A stretch of 64,000 nucleotides of DNA from Cryptomeria japonica (Eukaryota > Streptophyta > Pinopsida > Cupressales > Cupressaceae): positions 225,545,415 to 225,609,414 of the forward strand of contig NC_081410.1 in NCBI RefSeq assembly GCF_030272615.1. The letters are read 5' to 3'. The number at the start of each line of letters is the position of its first letter. Positions within the stretch are counted from its first letter, which is position 1. The notes beneath the pieces were generated by a model. That model saw nothing but the letters and a program-made list of their open reading frames with translations, did no database searches and had not been told where the DNA came from. Below are positions 22,201 through 33,547 of the stretch, one piece after another. The translations under genes were made by a program, and so were the position numbers.

Positions 22201-23451
22201 TTTCTTGCTGTAATCCAAGTTATCCACTTCACCCAACAAGGTACTGAAATGCTCGAGAGCTTCCTTCCTAATGTCATAGTCCTTTATTAGGATGCCTTTA
22301 TTGCAGGTTAGTCTGGATATTCTATTGGTTGCCCTGTGCTTAAGAGTGGTTAAGTGAAAGAAGCGGGTGTTTTTATCTCCTTCCTTCAGGAACAAGACTC
22401 TAGATCTTTGTCTCCAGAAAGTCTCTTCATTAGAAATGATGGAGTGGTATTTAGATAAAAGATCATTTTTAGCCATCCTAAAATCTTTGGTCAACCCCAC
22501 CTCATGGATTCTATCATGTACATACTTTAATTTAGCTTTGACTTGAGTTTTGTTCTTAAATATGTCCCCAAAAATCTCTTTGTTCCAGGTTTTAATTTTG
22601 GCTTTTATGATGTTGAGCTTTTTAGCAATTCTAAAAAGAGCCTTGCCCTCCACTTCAGAGTTCCACCATTCAACAATGCAGGCTTCCAGAGAAGGATAGG
22701 AGAGCCAAGCTTTTTCAAATCTGAAAGGGAAGTTTCTCTTTGCCAAAAAAGAGTTGGCAGAAAAGGAGATGGGGAAATGGTCTAAACCAATTTTGATAAT
22801 AGAACCAAGGGAGCAGCTATACTTAGAAAGCCAGTCAGGAGAAATTAGAGATCTATCAAGCCTAACTTGAATCAGATCAGCTCCAGTTCTTTTATTGGTC
22901 CAGGTGTAATTGATGCCCTGGAGATCTACATCAATGAGAGCTTGGTCATTAATGAAATCCATAAGGTCTTGTTTTCCATAAAGATGTAAAGGGATACCTC
23001 CCATCTTTTCTTCATCTTTGAGTGGGGTATTGAAGTCTCCCATAATAATCCAACTTTGATCAGCAAACTAGAGTCTATCAGCAGCAAGGCTTTTCCAATA
23101 TTTAGCTCTCTCGGATTTGGTATTAGGAGCGTAGACATTACATAACACCCAAACAAAATTGTCCTTAATATGCTCAAGCAAAACTAAGTTCCTATTAAAA
23201 GCGGAGATGATTTCCTTTCCTATTATGGTTTTTTTGTTCCAAAAAATCTCAGTTCCTCTAGAAGCACCCTCCGAGTTAGATCTTATGACTCCATTTTCCT
23301 TGAAAATTCTGATCCTTTCAACTTTTTCTTTAGACATCTTGGTTTCCTGAACAAGGACCACATCCGGTTTATGATCTCTAATGATGTTTTGTAACACATC
23401 CTGCTTATGGGGGGTGTTTATCCCTCTGATATTCCAGGATATAATCTTCAT
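19270..23451 (-). pseudogene. LINE B ORF2 (endonuclease, RT, RNase H)
   Basis: One frame of about 1393 codons with six stops. Endonuclease starts MKIISWNIRGINTPHK, then VLVQETKM, VLCNVYAPN, MGDFNTPL (23043) and GLDHFPI. RT includes FLKEGDKNTRFFH, SPSPDGFPMFFFQ, IVLIPKNRGA, ISLCNSVYKIL, QNGFVPERQILDSI, KLDMAKAFDRVN and FVDDS, where the usual YADD is altered. The zf-RVT reads CSLCCREEETTCHIL-C (about 20170). RNase H reads WIKANFDGASKGN, EASAALN, EVDS and FREKNNVVDCLVN. The stops are near 23069, 21667, 21520, 20905, 20131 and 19768. Most sit where a W or Q is expected (DRVN-W, FR-Q-GDP, IT-W-NN, FS-W-D), implying G-to-A or C-to-T changes. Confidence 0.95.
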
Positions 23452-24112
23452 GCTTTAACTAGGGATAGGGCTAACTCAATGGAACACTGTGTTCCATCAG
23501 CATGGTTCTTCCAGCTTTCTTGTTCCCTTTGATGTTTTAGGGATGGCCTTCCTTGCTTTTTATTCTGACATCCAACATCTGCCTTTTTCTTAATCTTGCT
23601 TCTAGTTGAGATTCCTCCATTGAGTTCCTCCTTGTTCGATTTTCCTTCTCTCCACCCGAGTATCCAAAGAATCTCATCCAGCATATGCACACTTTGGATA
23701 GGGGTTTTACAGAGCAGAGGCTTTGGGCTTCCATTAGTTAAAAGCAGTAAGGGCTTAGTATTAGAAGGGTCTTGGGCTTCATTAAAGTTTACCTCAGCCG
23801 ATTTAGAGAGTGAAGAGGCTGGATAGGATTCTTCCTTCTCCTAGCTAGCTGATCCATCCTCCTGGTCCAGAATGATTTCTTCCTTCTCTTGACTAACAAA
23901 TTCATTCTCCTGAGCTTCTGGGTTTTTTTTATTGATCAACTCAGTTCCTGGCTCTGCTTCTTTAGAGCTCTCTAGTGGGTCATTGGAGTAAACACAATCC
24001 TGTTTATCATTGCTGCTACTCCCAGTCCTCTTGACTTCATTCATGAGTTCCATTGCATCCTTTTTTGGTTACACTTAGATGTTGATGAATCTGCTTTTTT
24101 GTTTTTCATTTG

Positions 24113-24898
24113 CTAGATCTTTTTGTTCTTAGTGTTACTATCAGTCTTGAATTCCTTGCCTTTCTTGAGCAGACATGATTTTGCCCAATGCCCCAATTTT
24201 TTGTAGTGGAAACAGGCAAATGGTAGAGATTCATATTCAATAGCTTGGGACCATTTTCCTAGTTTAGATATGATATCTATGGATTGAGGCATATCTGTCA
24301 TTTGGTTAACATTTACGCAGATGCGAGCAAAGACTAACCTTGATTTAGTCACCGTCATCGGGTTGATCGACAAGAGTTCTCCAAAGGATTTTGCAATGCC
24401 CTTGAAAACTTCCTCATTCCAGTATTCCAGCAGAAGACTTGGGAGGCGTGTCCAGACTAACATAGAAACGAAGAAGGATTCATCCAGGATGAGGTTCGGG
24501 GCCCATTTCTGGAGAGCTAGGGAAGACTTACCAAACATCTAGGGGCCTTCGCAAAGAGCTTTGTTCATGTCTTCTTTAGAGTTGAAAGCGAAGGTAAAAA
24601 AACCTCTAGGCAGCGCCACCACTTCCACTTGTCCTTTTAAAATCCATTTTCTCCTTATGAAATTCCTAACATCATCTATGTTAGGCCTAAAGCCAGAGAA
24701 TCATCCCACTAATGTCATAGATAGGCCACCTACAGTCATATCGACCACTTTGTCTAGAACGGAAATAGCGACCAAACCAAAGGCAGGGTCTGAAATGTTT
24801 GTTACTTCCAGAAGCCCAGATTTAACCAGCGGCTTCACTCCAAAGAGCGAAGACCATTTTTTCCTTTTTCCTCTGTCTTGTGGATCCCTGGGGATCAA
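24113..24898 (-). pseudogene. LINE B ORF1 (DUF4283-type RNA-binding protein)
   Basis: In one frame: LSMTLVG-stop-FSGFRPNIDDVRNFI, KWILKGQVEVVALPRGFF, KALCEGP-stop-MFGKSSLALQKW, VWTRLPSLLLEYW, VTKSRLVFARICVNV, then IEYESLPFACFHYKKLGHWAKSC. This is the plant LINE ORF1 layout: DUF4283 followed by a zinc knuckle. The knuckle is CX2YX4HX4C, so the second Cys is now Tyr. Both internal stops replace Trp (G-stop-F for GWF, GP-stop-M for GPWM). A further charged piece (23841-24053) lies in another frame before ORF2. Confidence 0.88.
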
Positions 24899-25001
24899 AT
24901 CTTTTTCTTCTCCCAGTTTTGATTTTTCCTTGTCCTCTTCTAACCCTTGAGATGTCTAACCTCTTGCCTGCTTGCTAGATCCGATCCCAGAGGAACAACA
25001 G

Positions 25002-26420
25002 TTTGAAGAGGTGTGAATCGGCATATGTGAGAACCGGTATAACACTGTGAACCAACATACAGTTATCAGAGCCAGCACATGGAAGTGTTGTATGACTACC
25101 AGTTGGTAGTCTCAACTTCAAGGTTTTCGGTTGATGTGCTTCAAGCCTGTGTGGCTCAACCAGTGATATTGTGTGATGAGTTAGCATTGTAAAGAAGAAT
25201 AGATCATGTTGCCACGTAATCCTATGTGTGTGAAGGATCTTGCATGAGGGAGATTGTTCCTATCTACCTCTGGAATGTGTGAAGTCTGTAAAATGGTGAT
25301 AACGTGTGATGGGTTATCAGCCGCCATAAAATCAGTGGAAATGGACGATGGAGAATGTCTTGAGATTGGATCAAGACTATTGCAATTAATGGAGTGTTCT
25401 CAATGGTCAGGATTGAACCATTTGAATTCCTTAGCCTAACAGGTTTAGGGTTAGGTTTTATGCTACCGACCTATCTGTTTTCCTATAAGGTCGATGTTGT
25501 GTCTCTTTCTGAGGTTGTTGGCAAAAGTTGTGTGTGTGTATCCAAGAGAAGGGATACGTGATTCTTGCCAGACCAAAAGGAGAGAAGTGATACCTACAAA
25601 GTGTAAGTGCAGAAGGTGAAGAGGAGCTTAAGTAGATCAGCTTTGGCATTGAGTGTTGTTACCAGATCATTATATTACCTGTTGATCTCTAACCACCTCA
25701 ACAGTTGGAAAATCCCTTAACAGGGTAGCCTTAACCGGCTTGGTGTAAATCCTTTAACAAGGTAATTCAAAGCTACAGAGTTCAAAATCCTTTAGCTATT
25801 GAATTCTTGAAATCCTCTAGCAAGGTAACCTTTAACAGGGTTTGACCCTTAACCATGTATTATAGCCATCCCTTAACCGAGTGATCCCTAATAGGATCGG
25901 TTCCTAGCAGAACCTATTGTAATGTCTCTAACCGGACAAAGCTTCTAATAGAGCGGACTTCCAAAGAGTTCAAAAATAGCTTGTGGGTATTCATCCCCAT
26001 CGTGGTTTTTCCTAGTTGGGTTTCCACGTGAAAAATATGTATGTCATGTGTTATGATTTTATCTTGTGATGCTTTGCTATTGTTTGTCAAGCATATGATG
26101 GTTCTGTGTTTTATGCCTATCAATAAAACATATTGAACTAGCTATTATTATGATCTAATGATAGATTACCTGTTTATGCATAAGGGTGAAATGGTAGTGT
26201 AGTCTTGAGTTGAGTGAAAAGCTAAGTGAGTAACTGGTTAATGCTTGTCTCAGACATTCTTAGCTTTACCAGTTGCACTCTTTTTCAAATCGGTGTCACT
26301 GTCTGCCAGTCATTTGAAGTGTCTATTGTCAAACCGGTTTAGGACTGTATTTTTGTTTGTACTGACTCACCCCCCCTCTCAGTACCGGTTGGGTACTATT
26401 TTCTCATCATTGAGTTATCA
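25002..26420 (+). mobile_element. 5' LTR of copia family 2, right piece
   Basis: Resumes at TGAAGAGGTGTGAATCGGCA, matching 30415 onward of the 3' LTR. It ends CTCATCATTGAGTTATCA at 26420, two bases before the primer site. A TATA-like CTATAAGG lies near 25483. The regular TTAACxGGG-TAxCC-TTTAAC motifs at 25700-25900 form a degenerate internal repeat, also present in the 3' LTR and the solo LTR at 42020-42250. ORFs within (24975-25187, 25254-25439, 25914-26123) are not genes. Confidence 0.92.
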
Positions 26421-26422
26421 AT

Positions 26423-26434
26423 TGGAATCAGAGC
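26423..26434 (+). other. Primer binding site, copia family 2
   Basis: TGGAATCAGAGC follows the LTR by two bases. It matches the initiator-Met tRNA complement TGGTATCAGAGC with one change. Confidence 0.85.
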
Positions 26435-26491
26435 GTCCTCCAGGTCCTCTATGTTTTAAGCTTAACCGCTTGAGGTAAAGATCCCACTCAA

Positions 26492-27900
26492 ATGACGAAG
26501 AGGGAAGGTCCAAAGTTTAATAGGGAAAATTTCAGTATATGGAAAGACAGGATGAAGATATTCATTAGAAGCATGGGTGCTCAACACTGGAGCTATGTTG
26601 AGACTGTCTATGTTGCTTCTATCGATACCCTTACTGATGACCAAAAGAGAGAAATGCAGGAAAATGGGCAAGCCATGGAAGCCTTAATTAGTAGTTTATC
26701 TGACATTGAGTTTATTGATGTTCGAGATAAGGTAAATCCCAAAGAGGTATGGGATACTCTTGAAAATATCTATGGCAGTGATGAGCATGTAAAACAAGCT
26801 AAGGAAGAAAACCTTAGAGGGAAGTTTGAAGATATGCGGATGGTTGAAGGTGAGACCATTCAATAGTATGGAATAAGAATCAAAATCGTTGTTGGAGATA
26901 TCAAGAGTGCAGGTGGTAAAATAGAAGATTCCGCTGTGGTAAGTAAAGTCCTGAGATCCCTATTGCCGGTCTATGCAATAAGGGTTGCTGCTATTCAGGA
27001 GTTGAGATCAATAGACAAGACTAAGCTATCCCTGGACTCCATCATAGCAAAGTTGACAACCTATGAGCTAAATAGTTTTGATGGCAGTAGTCAAAAGACT
27101 GAATCAGCCTTTAAAGCTTCTGTTGTACCATCCAGAAAAGGAAAAGAAGCTAGCACTAGTAGTGAACCAAGACAGAGTAGAGAAATGGATGATGAGGAGA
27201 TTTTGATGGCATTTGAAGCTCTCCTTGCTAGGAAGCTTCCTAAAGGAACTGGAAAATACAAAGGTAAGCTACCTTTGAAATGCTTTTCTTGTAACCAGAT
27301 AGGACATATTGCTGTAAACTATCCTAATGGCGACAACAAGGACAAACCGGAAAGGTTCAAGAAATTCAAAGGAGGAAACCGATTAAACTATTTTGTGGCA
27401 ATTGATGAAGGTGTTACAGATGAAGAATCAGAGGATGAAGAAAATGAAGATATTGTGTTTGTTGCTGTCAAAGAAGATGTGTCAGACAAGAAGGCTCTTG
27501 TCTCCCAGTTTGATAATTCTAATGAGTGGATCATTAACAGTGGTTGTTCTCACCATATGACTGGTGACCGGAGCAAGTTTCTATCCTTGGAGGAGTATGA
27601 TGGTGGTGTGGTTCACTTTGGCAATGATGCACCATGCATGGTCAAAGGCAGAGGGTCCATCTCTTTGAATGGAAAGAGTAGTGTTGACAATGTGTATTGG
27701 GTTGATGGTCTCAGACACAACCTTCTGAGTGTTGCCCAGCTGAATGACAGTGGCCTCACTCTGAAATTCAAGAATGGAGTTTGCAGAATCAAAGGAAAGA
27801 ATGGTGAATTGGTAGCCATCGGCATGCAGACCAAAGGTAACCTATTTCATCTGAATGCAAATATAAGTACATGTCTTAGGGAAAAATTTGATGATAGCTG
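26492..27900 (+). pseudogene. Copia family 2 gag and protease
   Basis: ATG at 26492, 72 bp after the LTR. N-terminal gag reads FNRENFSIWKDRMKIFI and DTLENIYGSDEHVKQAKEENL, followed by a TAG at 26864 (TIQ-stop-YG, probably CAG). The same frame resumes with LRSLLPVYAIRVAAIQEL and the zinc knuckle CFSCNQIGHIAVNY (27280), whose last Cys is Tyr. Protease reads WIINSGCSHHMTG (27530); the catalytic DSG is NSG. The domain ends LRHNLLSVAQL. The frame breaks near 27918 in the HRRL-HVNF pre-integrase motif. Both the knuckle and the protease have lost key residues, so the element is inactive even apart from the stops. Confidence 0.92.
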
Positions 27901-30402
27901 AATATGGCATAGGAGACTGCCATGTAAACTTTGATAACATTGTGAAAGCTAGTAAGATCAAGCCAGTTAGAGGGTTGTCGTTGCTAAGAAAATTGGATAA
28001 TACCTTGTGTAGAGAGTGTCAATTGGAGAAAATGTCTTCCTCAACCTTCAAAGGTAAACCTTTCACTGCTGACAACTTGCTTGATCTTGTGCATAGTGAT
28101 TTGTGTGGTCCTATGAAAACTAGAAGTGTGTAGGGTGATAGGTACTTCATGATTCTCACTGATGACTGCTCAAGAATGATGTGGGTTGCATTCTTGAAAG
28201 ACAAGTCTGAAGCCTTTGTAAAGTTCAAAGCTTTCAGAGCTTTAGTGGAGAAGGAAAGTGGTAAAAGGATCAAGTGCCTGAGAACTGATCAAGGAGGGGA
28301 ATTCACTTCCGGTGAATTCAACAAGTACTCTGAAGAACATGGCATTAAGAGGCAATTGTCTACCCCCTGGACTCCATAGCAGAATGGCCTAGCAAAGAGG
28401 AATAACTGGACTGTGGTTGAAGTAGCTAGAACCATGTTGATTCAAGGAAAGGTAGCTCACACCTTTTGGAGAGAAGCAGTGAGCACTGCAGTCTACACAA
28501 TGAACTGGGTACTCATCAAGAAAGGTAAGGATAAAACTCCTTATGAGTATTGGACCGATAAGACACCTATGGTTAGCTAGTTTAGAGTGTTTGGTAGCAA
28601 ATGTTACATCAAGAGGAGTGAACACCAGAGCAAATTTGATGCAAAATGTGATGAGGGAATATTCCTAGGATATTCCACCAAGAGCAAAGCTCTCAAGTGT
28701 TTCAATAATAGGACTCAGAGAATTATGGAAAGCATCAATGTAAGAGTCGATGAAACCTTTGAGAAAACTAAGGAAATTGATAGTGAGCAAGCGGTAAGTG
28801 AACCGACTGTAACCTTCTGGGAACCGGTTGTCAGTCAACCAAGTACCAGTAACAGTGTTCCTACACTGGCAGATGTAGATGCTAATACTGATGGAGATGA
28901 GGATGAAGAAGAAAAGCAAGAGGAATCTATCAAGACCATTCCTCGATATGTCAAGCTGAATCATGATCCTAAGCAGATCATAGGAGATAAGGATGTTGGA
29001 ATCCTTACAAGAAGAAAAGTTAGAGAAAACTCATGTATGATCTCTAAATTCGAGCCTAAAACATTCAAAGAGGCACATAAGGATGAAGACTGGATCAAGG
29101 CAATGGAAGAGGAACTTGACCAAATAGAGAAAAATGGTACATGGTCCTTGGTACCCAGACCGGAGCACAAAAATGTCATTGGTACCAAATGGGTCTTTAG
29201 AAATAAGCTGAATAAGGATGGCACAATGATTAGAAACAAAGCCAAACTGGTGTGCAAAGGATATGCCCAAGAAGAAGGAGAAGACTATGGAGAAACCTTT
29301 GCTCTTGCAGCCAGATTGGAAGGAGTTCGTATTCTCCTTGCATATGCAGCTTTTAAAGGCTACAAAGTATATCAAATGGATGTAAAATTTGCATTCCTAA
29401 ATGGTGTACTTGAAGAAGAGGTGTATATTGAGCAATCAGATGGGTTTTCCCTATCTGAAGATAGTGACATGGTATGTAGGCTACATAAAGCCTTATATGG
29501 GCTAAATCAGGCACCTAGAGCATCGTATGAATGTCTGCATTCCCATCTTGTGAAGATTGGATTTGAGAGAACAAGTGAAGATAGCAATATCTACTTGAAT
29601 TCTGAAGGAGATCAGATCTTGATCTGTGAGGTATTTGTTGATAACATTATCTTTGGTGGAGATGACAAGATGAGTCATGAATTTGCAGATGATATGAAGA
29701 AAGAGTTTGAGATGTCACTCATAGGGGAGATTAAGTTCTTCATTGGACTATAGATCCAGCAGATGAAGGATGGAATCTTTATCACTTAGTCCAAGTATGT
29801 CAAAGAGGTGTTGAAGACCTTTGGCATGGAAGATAGCAAACCGGTTGGTACACCGATGGTGACTGGTTGTAAACTATCCAAAGAGGATGACTCAACATTG
29901 GTTGATGAAAAGGAATACCGATCAATGATTGGTAAGTTGCATTATGTAGTGCATAGCAGACCGGATATTGCACATGCAGTTGGAATTACTGCAAGGTTCC
30001 AGAAAAGTCCAAGAGAATCCCACTTGGTTATAGTCAAGCGGATTCTTAGGTATCTGAAAGGAACTATTGACTATGGGTTATGGTATCCATACAATAATGA
30101 TTTTAACCTGAAAGTGTTCAGAGATGTTGATTGGGCTGGTAATGTAGATGATCAGAAGAGCACAACCGGTGGTGCATTCTTCCTCAGTGGTAGACTGGTC
30201 TCATGGATGAGTAAAAAGTAGAGTTGTGTCTCTCAGTCTATAGTAGAAGTAGAGTATGTTGCAACTTTCATGAACTGCACTCAGACAATTTGGATGAATC
30301 ATGTATTGAATGGCTTCAAAGTTCCTATATCTGAATTGGTAAGTATATTTTGTGACAATACTAGTGCAATTAATATCTCCAAGAATCTAGTTTTGCATAT
30401 CT
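27901..30402 (+). pseudogene. Copia family 2 pol (integrase, RT, RNase H)
   Basis: One frame from about 27918 to 30400 with at least six stops (28131, 28376, 28578, 29751, 29787, 30219). Integrase: TLCRECQLEKMS, LVHSDLCGPMK, DDCSRMMWVAF, CLRTDQGGEFTSGEF and TP-stop-[59 protein letters not shown] and EVFVDNIIFGGDD, where YVDD is now FVDN. RNase H: DVDWAGNVDDQKSTTGGAFFL, SWMSKK-stop-SCVSQS, FCDNTSAINISKNLVLH. It then jumps straight into the 3' LTR at 30403, losing the C-terminus and polypurine tract. Most stops fall where the family has Gln. Confidence 0.93.
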
Positions 30403-31878
30403 GATGTCAATATGCTGAAGAGGTGTGAACCGGCATATGTGAGAACTGGTATAACACTGTGAACCGATATTTGTGCCAAAGTGAAGCAGTGTGTTTGTTC
30501 AAAGTGAACCGGCATATGGTTATGGGAACTGGCACATGGAAGCGTTGTATGACTATCAGTTGGTAGTCTCAACTTCAAGGTTTCTGGTTGATGTGCTTCA
30601 AGCCTGTGTGGCTCAACCAGTGATATTGTGTGATGAGTTAGCATTGTAAAGAAGAATAGATCGTGTTACCATGTAAGCCTATGTGCGTGAAGGATCTTGC
30701 ATGAGGGAGATTGTTCCTATCTACCTCAGGTATGTGTGAAGTCTATAAAATGGTGATAACATGTGATGGGTTATCAGCCGCCATAAAATCGGTGGAAATG
30801 GATGATGGAGAATGTCCTAAGATTGGATCAAGACTGTTGCAATTAATGGAGTGTTCTCAATGGTTAGGATTGAACCATTTGAATTCCTTAACCTAACAGG
30901 TTTAGTGTTTAGGGTTTATGCTATTGACCTATCTATTTTCCTATAAGGTTGATGTTGTGTCTCTTTCTGAGGTTGTTGGCAAAAGTTGTGTGTGTGTATC
31001 CAAGAGAAGGGATACATGATTCTTGTGAGACCAAAAGGAGAGAAGTGATACCTGCAGAGTGTAAGTGCAGAAGGTGAAGAGGAGCTTAAGCGGATCTACA
31101 TTGGCATTGAGTGTTGTTACCAGATCATTGTATTACCTGTTGATCTCTAACCACCTCAACAGTTGGAAAATCCCTTAACAGGGTAGCCTTAACTGGCTTG
31201 TTGTAAATCCTTTAATAGGGCAATTCAAAGCTATTGAGTTTGAAATCCTTTAGCTATTAAATTCTTGAAATCCTCTAATAAGGTAACCTTTAACAAGGTT
31301 TAACCCTTAACCGGGTATTGTAGCCATCCCTTAACTGGGTGATCCCTAATAGGATCGGTTCCTAGCAGAACCTATTGTAATGTCTCTAACCAGACAAGGC
31401 TTCTAATAGAGCGGACTTCTAAAGGGTTCAAAAATAGCTTGTGAGTATTCATCCCCACCATGGTTTTTCCTAGTTGGATTTCCATGTGAAAAATATGTGT
31501 GTCATGTGTTATGCTTTTATCTTGTGATGCTTTTCTATTGTCTGTCAAGCATATGATGGTTCTGTGTTTTATGCCTGTCAATAAAACATGTTGAACTAGC
31601 TGTTATTATGATTTGATGATAGATTACCTATTTATGCATAAGGGTGAAATGGTAGTGTAGTCTTGAGTTGAGTGAAAAGCTAAGTGAGTAACCGGTTAAT
31701 GCTTGTCTCAGACATTCTTAGCTTTACTGGTTGCACTCAGTTTCAAACCGGTGTCACTGTCTGCCAGTCATTTGAAGTGTCTGTTGTCAAATCGGTTTAG
31801 GACTGTATTTTTGTCTATACTGATTCACCCTCCCTCTTAGTACCGGTTTGGTACTACTCGCTCATCATTGAGTTATCA
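30403..31878 (+). mobile_element. 3' LTR of copia family 2, 5'-truncated
   Basis: Begins at GATGTCAATATGCTGAAG, about 50 bp into the LTR compared with 17321, and ends GAGTTATCA at 31878, followed by TATCT. Relative to the 5' LTR it carries about 45 extra bases around 30470-30520 containing a second GTGAACCGGCATATG copy. The remainder matches closely. ORFs in it are shadows. Confidence 0.92.
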
Positions 31879-31883
31879 TATCT
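31879..31883. repeat. Target site duplication TATCT, right
   Basis: Exact match to 17316-17320, directly after the terminal CA of the family 2 3' LTR. Confidence 0.92.
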
Positions 31884-32266
31884 CACTCGGTAACAATCAA
31901 GTTTAGAAATCTTCACTGTAGGGTCACCTTCATTAAGAGTCTGCAACTTATCCCATATATCCTTTCCAGATGATTTGTTTGTTAATCCCATTATTTGTTG
32001 ATCAGAAAGTGCACACAAGAGGGCTTCTCTTTCTCTAGAATCATTCTCAAGCTCCTTATCTAGGTTTTGCGAAGGAGGATTTCCAGATCCCAGATTAAAG
32101 GGTGTGACACCATTTTGTGTGATCTCCCAATTTCCTTGCCAACACATCTCAGATGAGTCTCCATTTGAATCTTCCATACTGTATAGTTTGTTCCATCAAG
32201 CCTCGGTATATCCCTTTGAAATATAGCTCCAAAATAACTAGATGAACTTGAACTATTAGTCACCAT
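31884..32266 (-). pseudogene. Copia family 1 gag, N-terminal part
   Basis: Starts at the ATG ending at 32266: MVTNSSSSSSYFGAIF, PRLDGTNYTVWKIQMETHL. A shift near 32160 leads to a frame with ALLCALSDQQIMGLT, KDIWDKLQTLNEGD and SKLDCYRVRY, where the family 2 insertion breaks it. This is the copia UBN2-type gag N-terminus (WxxWKxxM-like and A-x-W-D-L-like positions). It continues in frame at 17315. Confidence 0.88.
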
Positions 32267-32310
32267 AGGATCTTTCTCAAGCAGTTAAGCTTTTGACAAA
32301 GAGGACCAAG

Positions 32311-32322
32311 TCTTTGATACCA
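32311..32322 (-). other. Primer binding site, copia family 1
   Basis: The minus strand reads TGGTATCAAAGA, two bases from the LTR end, matching the initiator-Met tRNA complement TGGTATCAGAGC with small changes. Confidence 0.88.
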
Positions 32323-32324
32323 AT

Positions 32325-33542
32325 TGTTAGAGAGTTCAGATAACTAGAAGACAACTAAGAGGGGGGGTGAATCAGTTGTCACAGATTACTGGAAGCATTA
32401 GCAATTATAACTTTAATACCGGAACCCAAAACAATAATTCTAGAATAGCAGTTAATCTAATTAAGCATAAATAGTAATCACAGAATAAAATCCTTCCACA
32501 CAACACCAAGATTTGTATGTGGAAAACCCAGTAAAGGGAAAAACCACGGTGGGAAGCCTGCCCACAGTTAGATAATACTTTTGCAGTAAGTATGTGAATT
32601 ACAATGAAGGGACATGCACTTTTAGGAAGGCCAAAATCCTAGAGCACACTGCTCATCACAAAAGGAGCCTTAGTGACTACATATAAATCTAGACTACAAT
32701 TTGAAGAAGTTTTGAATTGCAAAAGATAGCATCTCCTATGCCAGAGTACAGTTCTAGTTAAGCTCAATATTGGAGGACTAAATCCCCTTACATAAACCCA
32801 ATTTAATCTCCAATGATCGACCAACTCCTCTACCTAAATGATATTACATTATTCACACATTGCATTCATTGACCATGACCTCTTACATTAACCATGATGA
32901 TCTACAATGAGATCTTACATCTATTTATACAAACCCTCGATCATAAACAATCAGGTCAGCCACTAGATAATAAACTAATTACATAATTACAAACCATGTC
33001 AGACTTAGACTGAACAAATAATATCAACACATAAGACATCCCAAAAATACATCAATAGGTTTTATCCACACGTTACATTAATGTCGGTCCATAACCTAGA
33101 TCAATCGGGACCAAGTATAGGTCCACACGCTTTAGCAATGATCTCCAAATTCCAAGTCTTGAACATGATCACCAACATCACTCTAAAACTCCATCAGAAG
33201 CTACAACAACACCACTTATGCAATTCGTCAAAGATCTCCATCAAAAGCTCTACCGGTGAAACCCTCGCCGGAACCAAAAACCAATCTTCTAAGCAAGCAG
33301 GTTAGCATCCAATCACCAGACCCAAACCAACTGATCAAATAAGAGTATAAGTATCATGAACAAGCCAATTCCATCACTAGATTATACTAGAGTCTACCGG
33401 ATCATGTTGGATCCAAGTTAACTAGAAACCACTCATCCTACCAGGATAAGAAGGGTTCTAGTAAAGCATTCAAATAACTAGTGTTGACATCAATGACAAA
33501 ACATCAATGCAACACATAATCAATTCCACCAAATGGACAACA
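32325..33542 (-). mobile_element. 5' LTR of copia family 1
   Basis: 1218 bp. On the minus strand it starts TGTTGTCCATTTGG at 33542 and ends with the inverse of TGTTAGAGAGTTCAG at 32325. TATAAATAG (minus) lies at about 32921-32930. It pairs with the LTR at 11906-13124. The ORFs at 32639-32824 and 33081-33305 are shadows. Confidence 0.93.
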
Positions 33543-33547
33543 AACTA
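33543..33547. repeat. Target site duplication AACTA, right
   Basis: Exact match to 11901-11905. Confidence 0.9.

Larger units (their letters stand above)
17387..25001 (-). mobile_element. LINE B, near full-length, minus strand
   Basis: A non-LTR element of about 7.6 kb inserted in a copia LTR. In order on the minus strand: ORF1 with a DUF4283-type domain (24898-24113), ORF2 (23451-19270) with endonuclease, RT, zf-RVT and RNase H, a third ORF (19091-17958) and a 3' end reading GGGGCCCCTTCAAAACCTGC then TTTTTCATTAATAAAAAA at 17387. That terminus resembles those at 38570 and 50228. No clear target duplication is visible at the junctions. Confidence 0.9.
17321..31878 (+). mobile_element. Copia element, family 2, nested in family 1 gag
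   Basis: A plus-strand Ty1-copia element with target duplication TATCT on both sides. Its 5' LTR (17321-17386 plus 25002-26420) is split by a minus-strand LINE. The internal region is 26421-30402, and the 3' LTR (30403-31878) has lost about 50 bp at its start together with the polypurine tract and the last codons of RNase H. Aligned parts of the LTRs look about 95 percent identical by eye, clearly less diverged than those of family 1, which agrees with the nesting order. Confidence 0.93.
11906..33542 (-). mobile_element. Copia element, family 1, full-length with nested insertions
   Basis: A minus-strand Ty1-copia element inserted in the RT of LINE A. It has a 5' LTR (32325-33542), primer site (32311-32322), gag and pol, polypurine tracts and a 3' LTR (11906-13124), with the duplication AACTA at both ends. 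Its gag is split at 17316/31884 by a second copia element, itself split by a LINE. Subtracting the insertion leaves about 7.07 kb. The two LTRs agree at roughly nine bases in ten over the first 300 bp compared by eye, so the insertion is old. Confidence 0.93.

Noticed and set aside
24961..25020. Target duplication for LINE B
   Set aside because: I compared the sequence before TGAAGAGG with GATGTCAATATG at the other end and found no convincing match.
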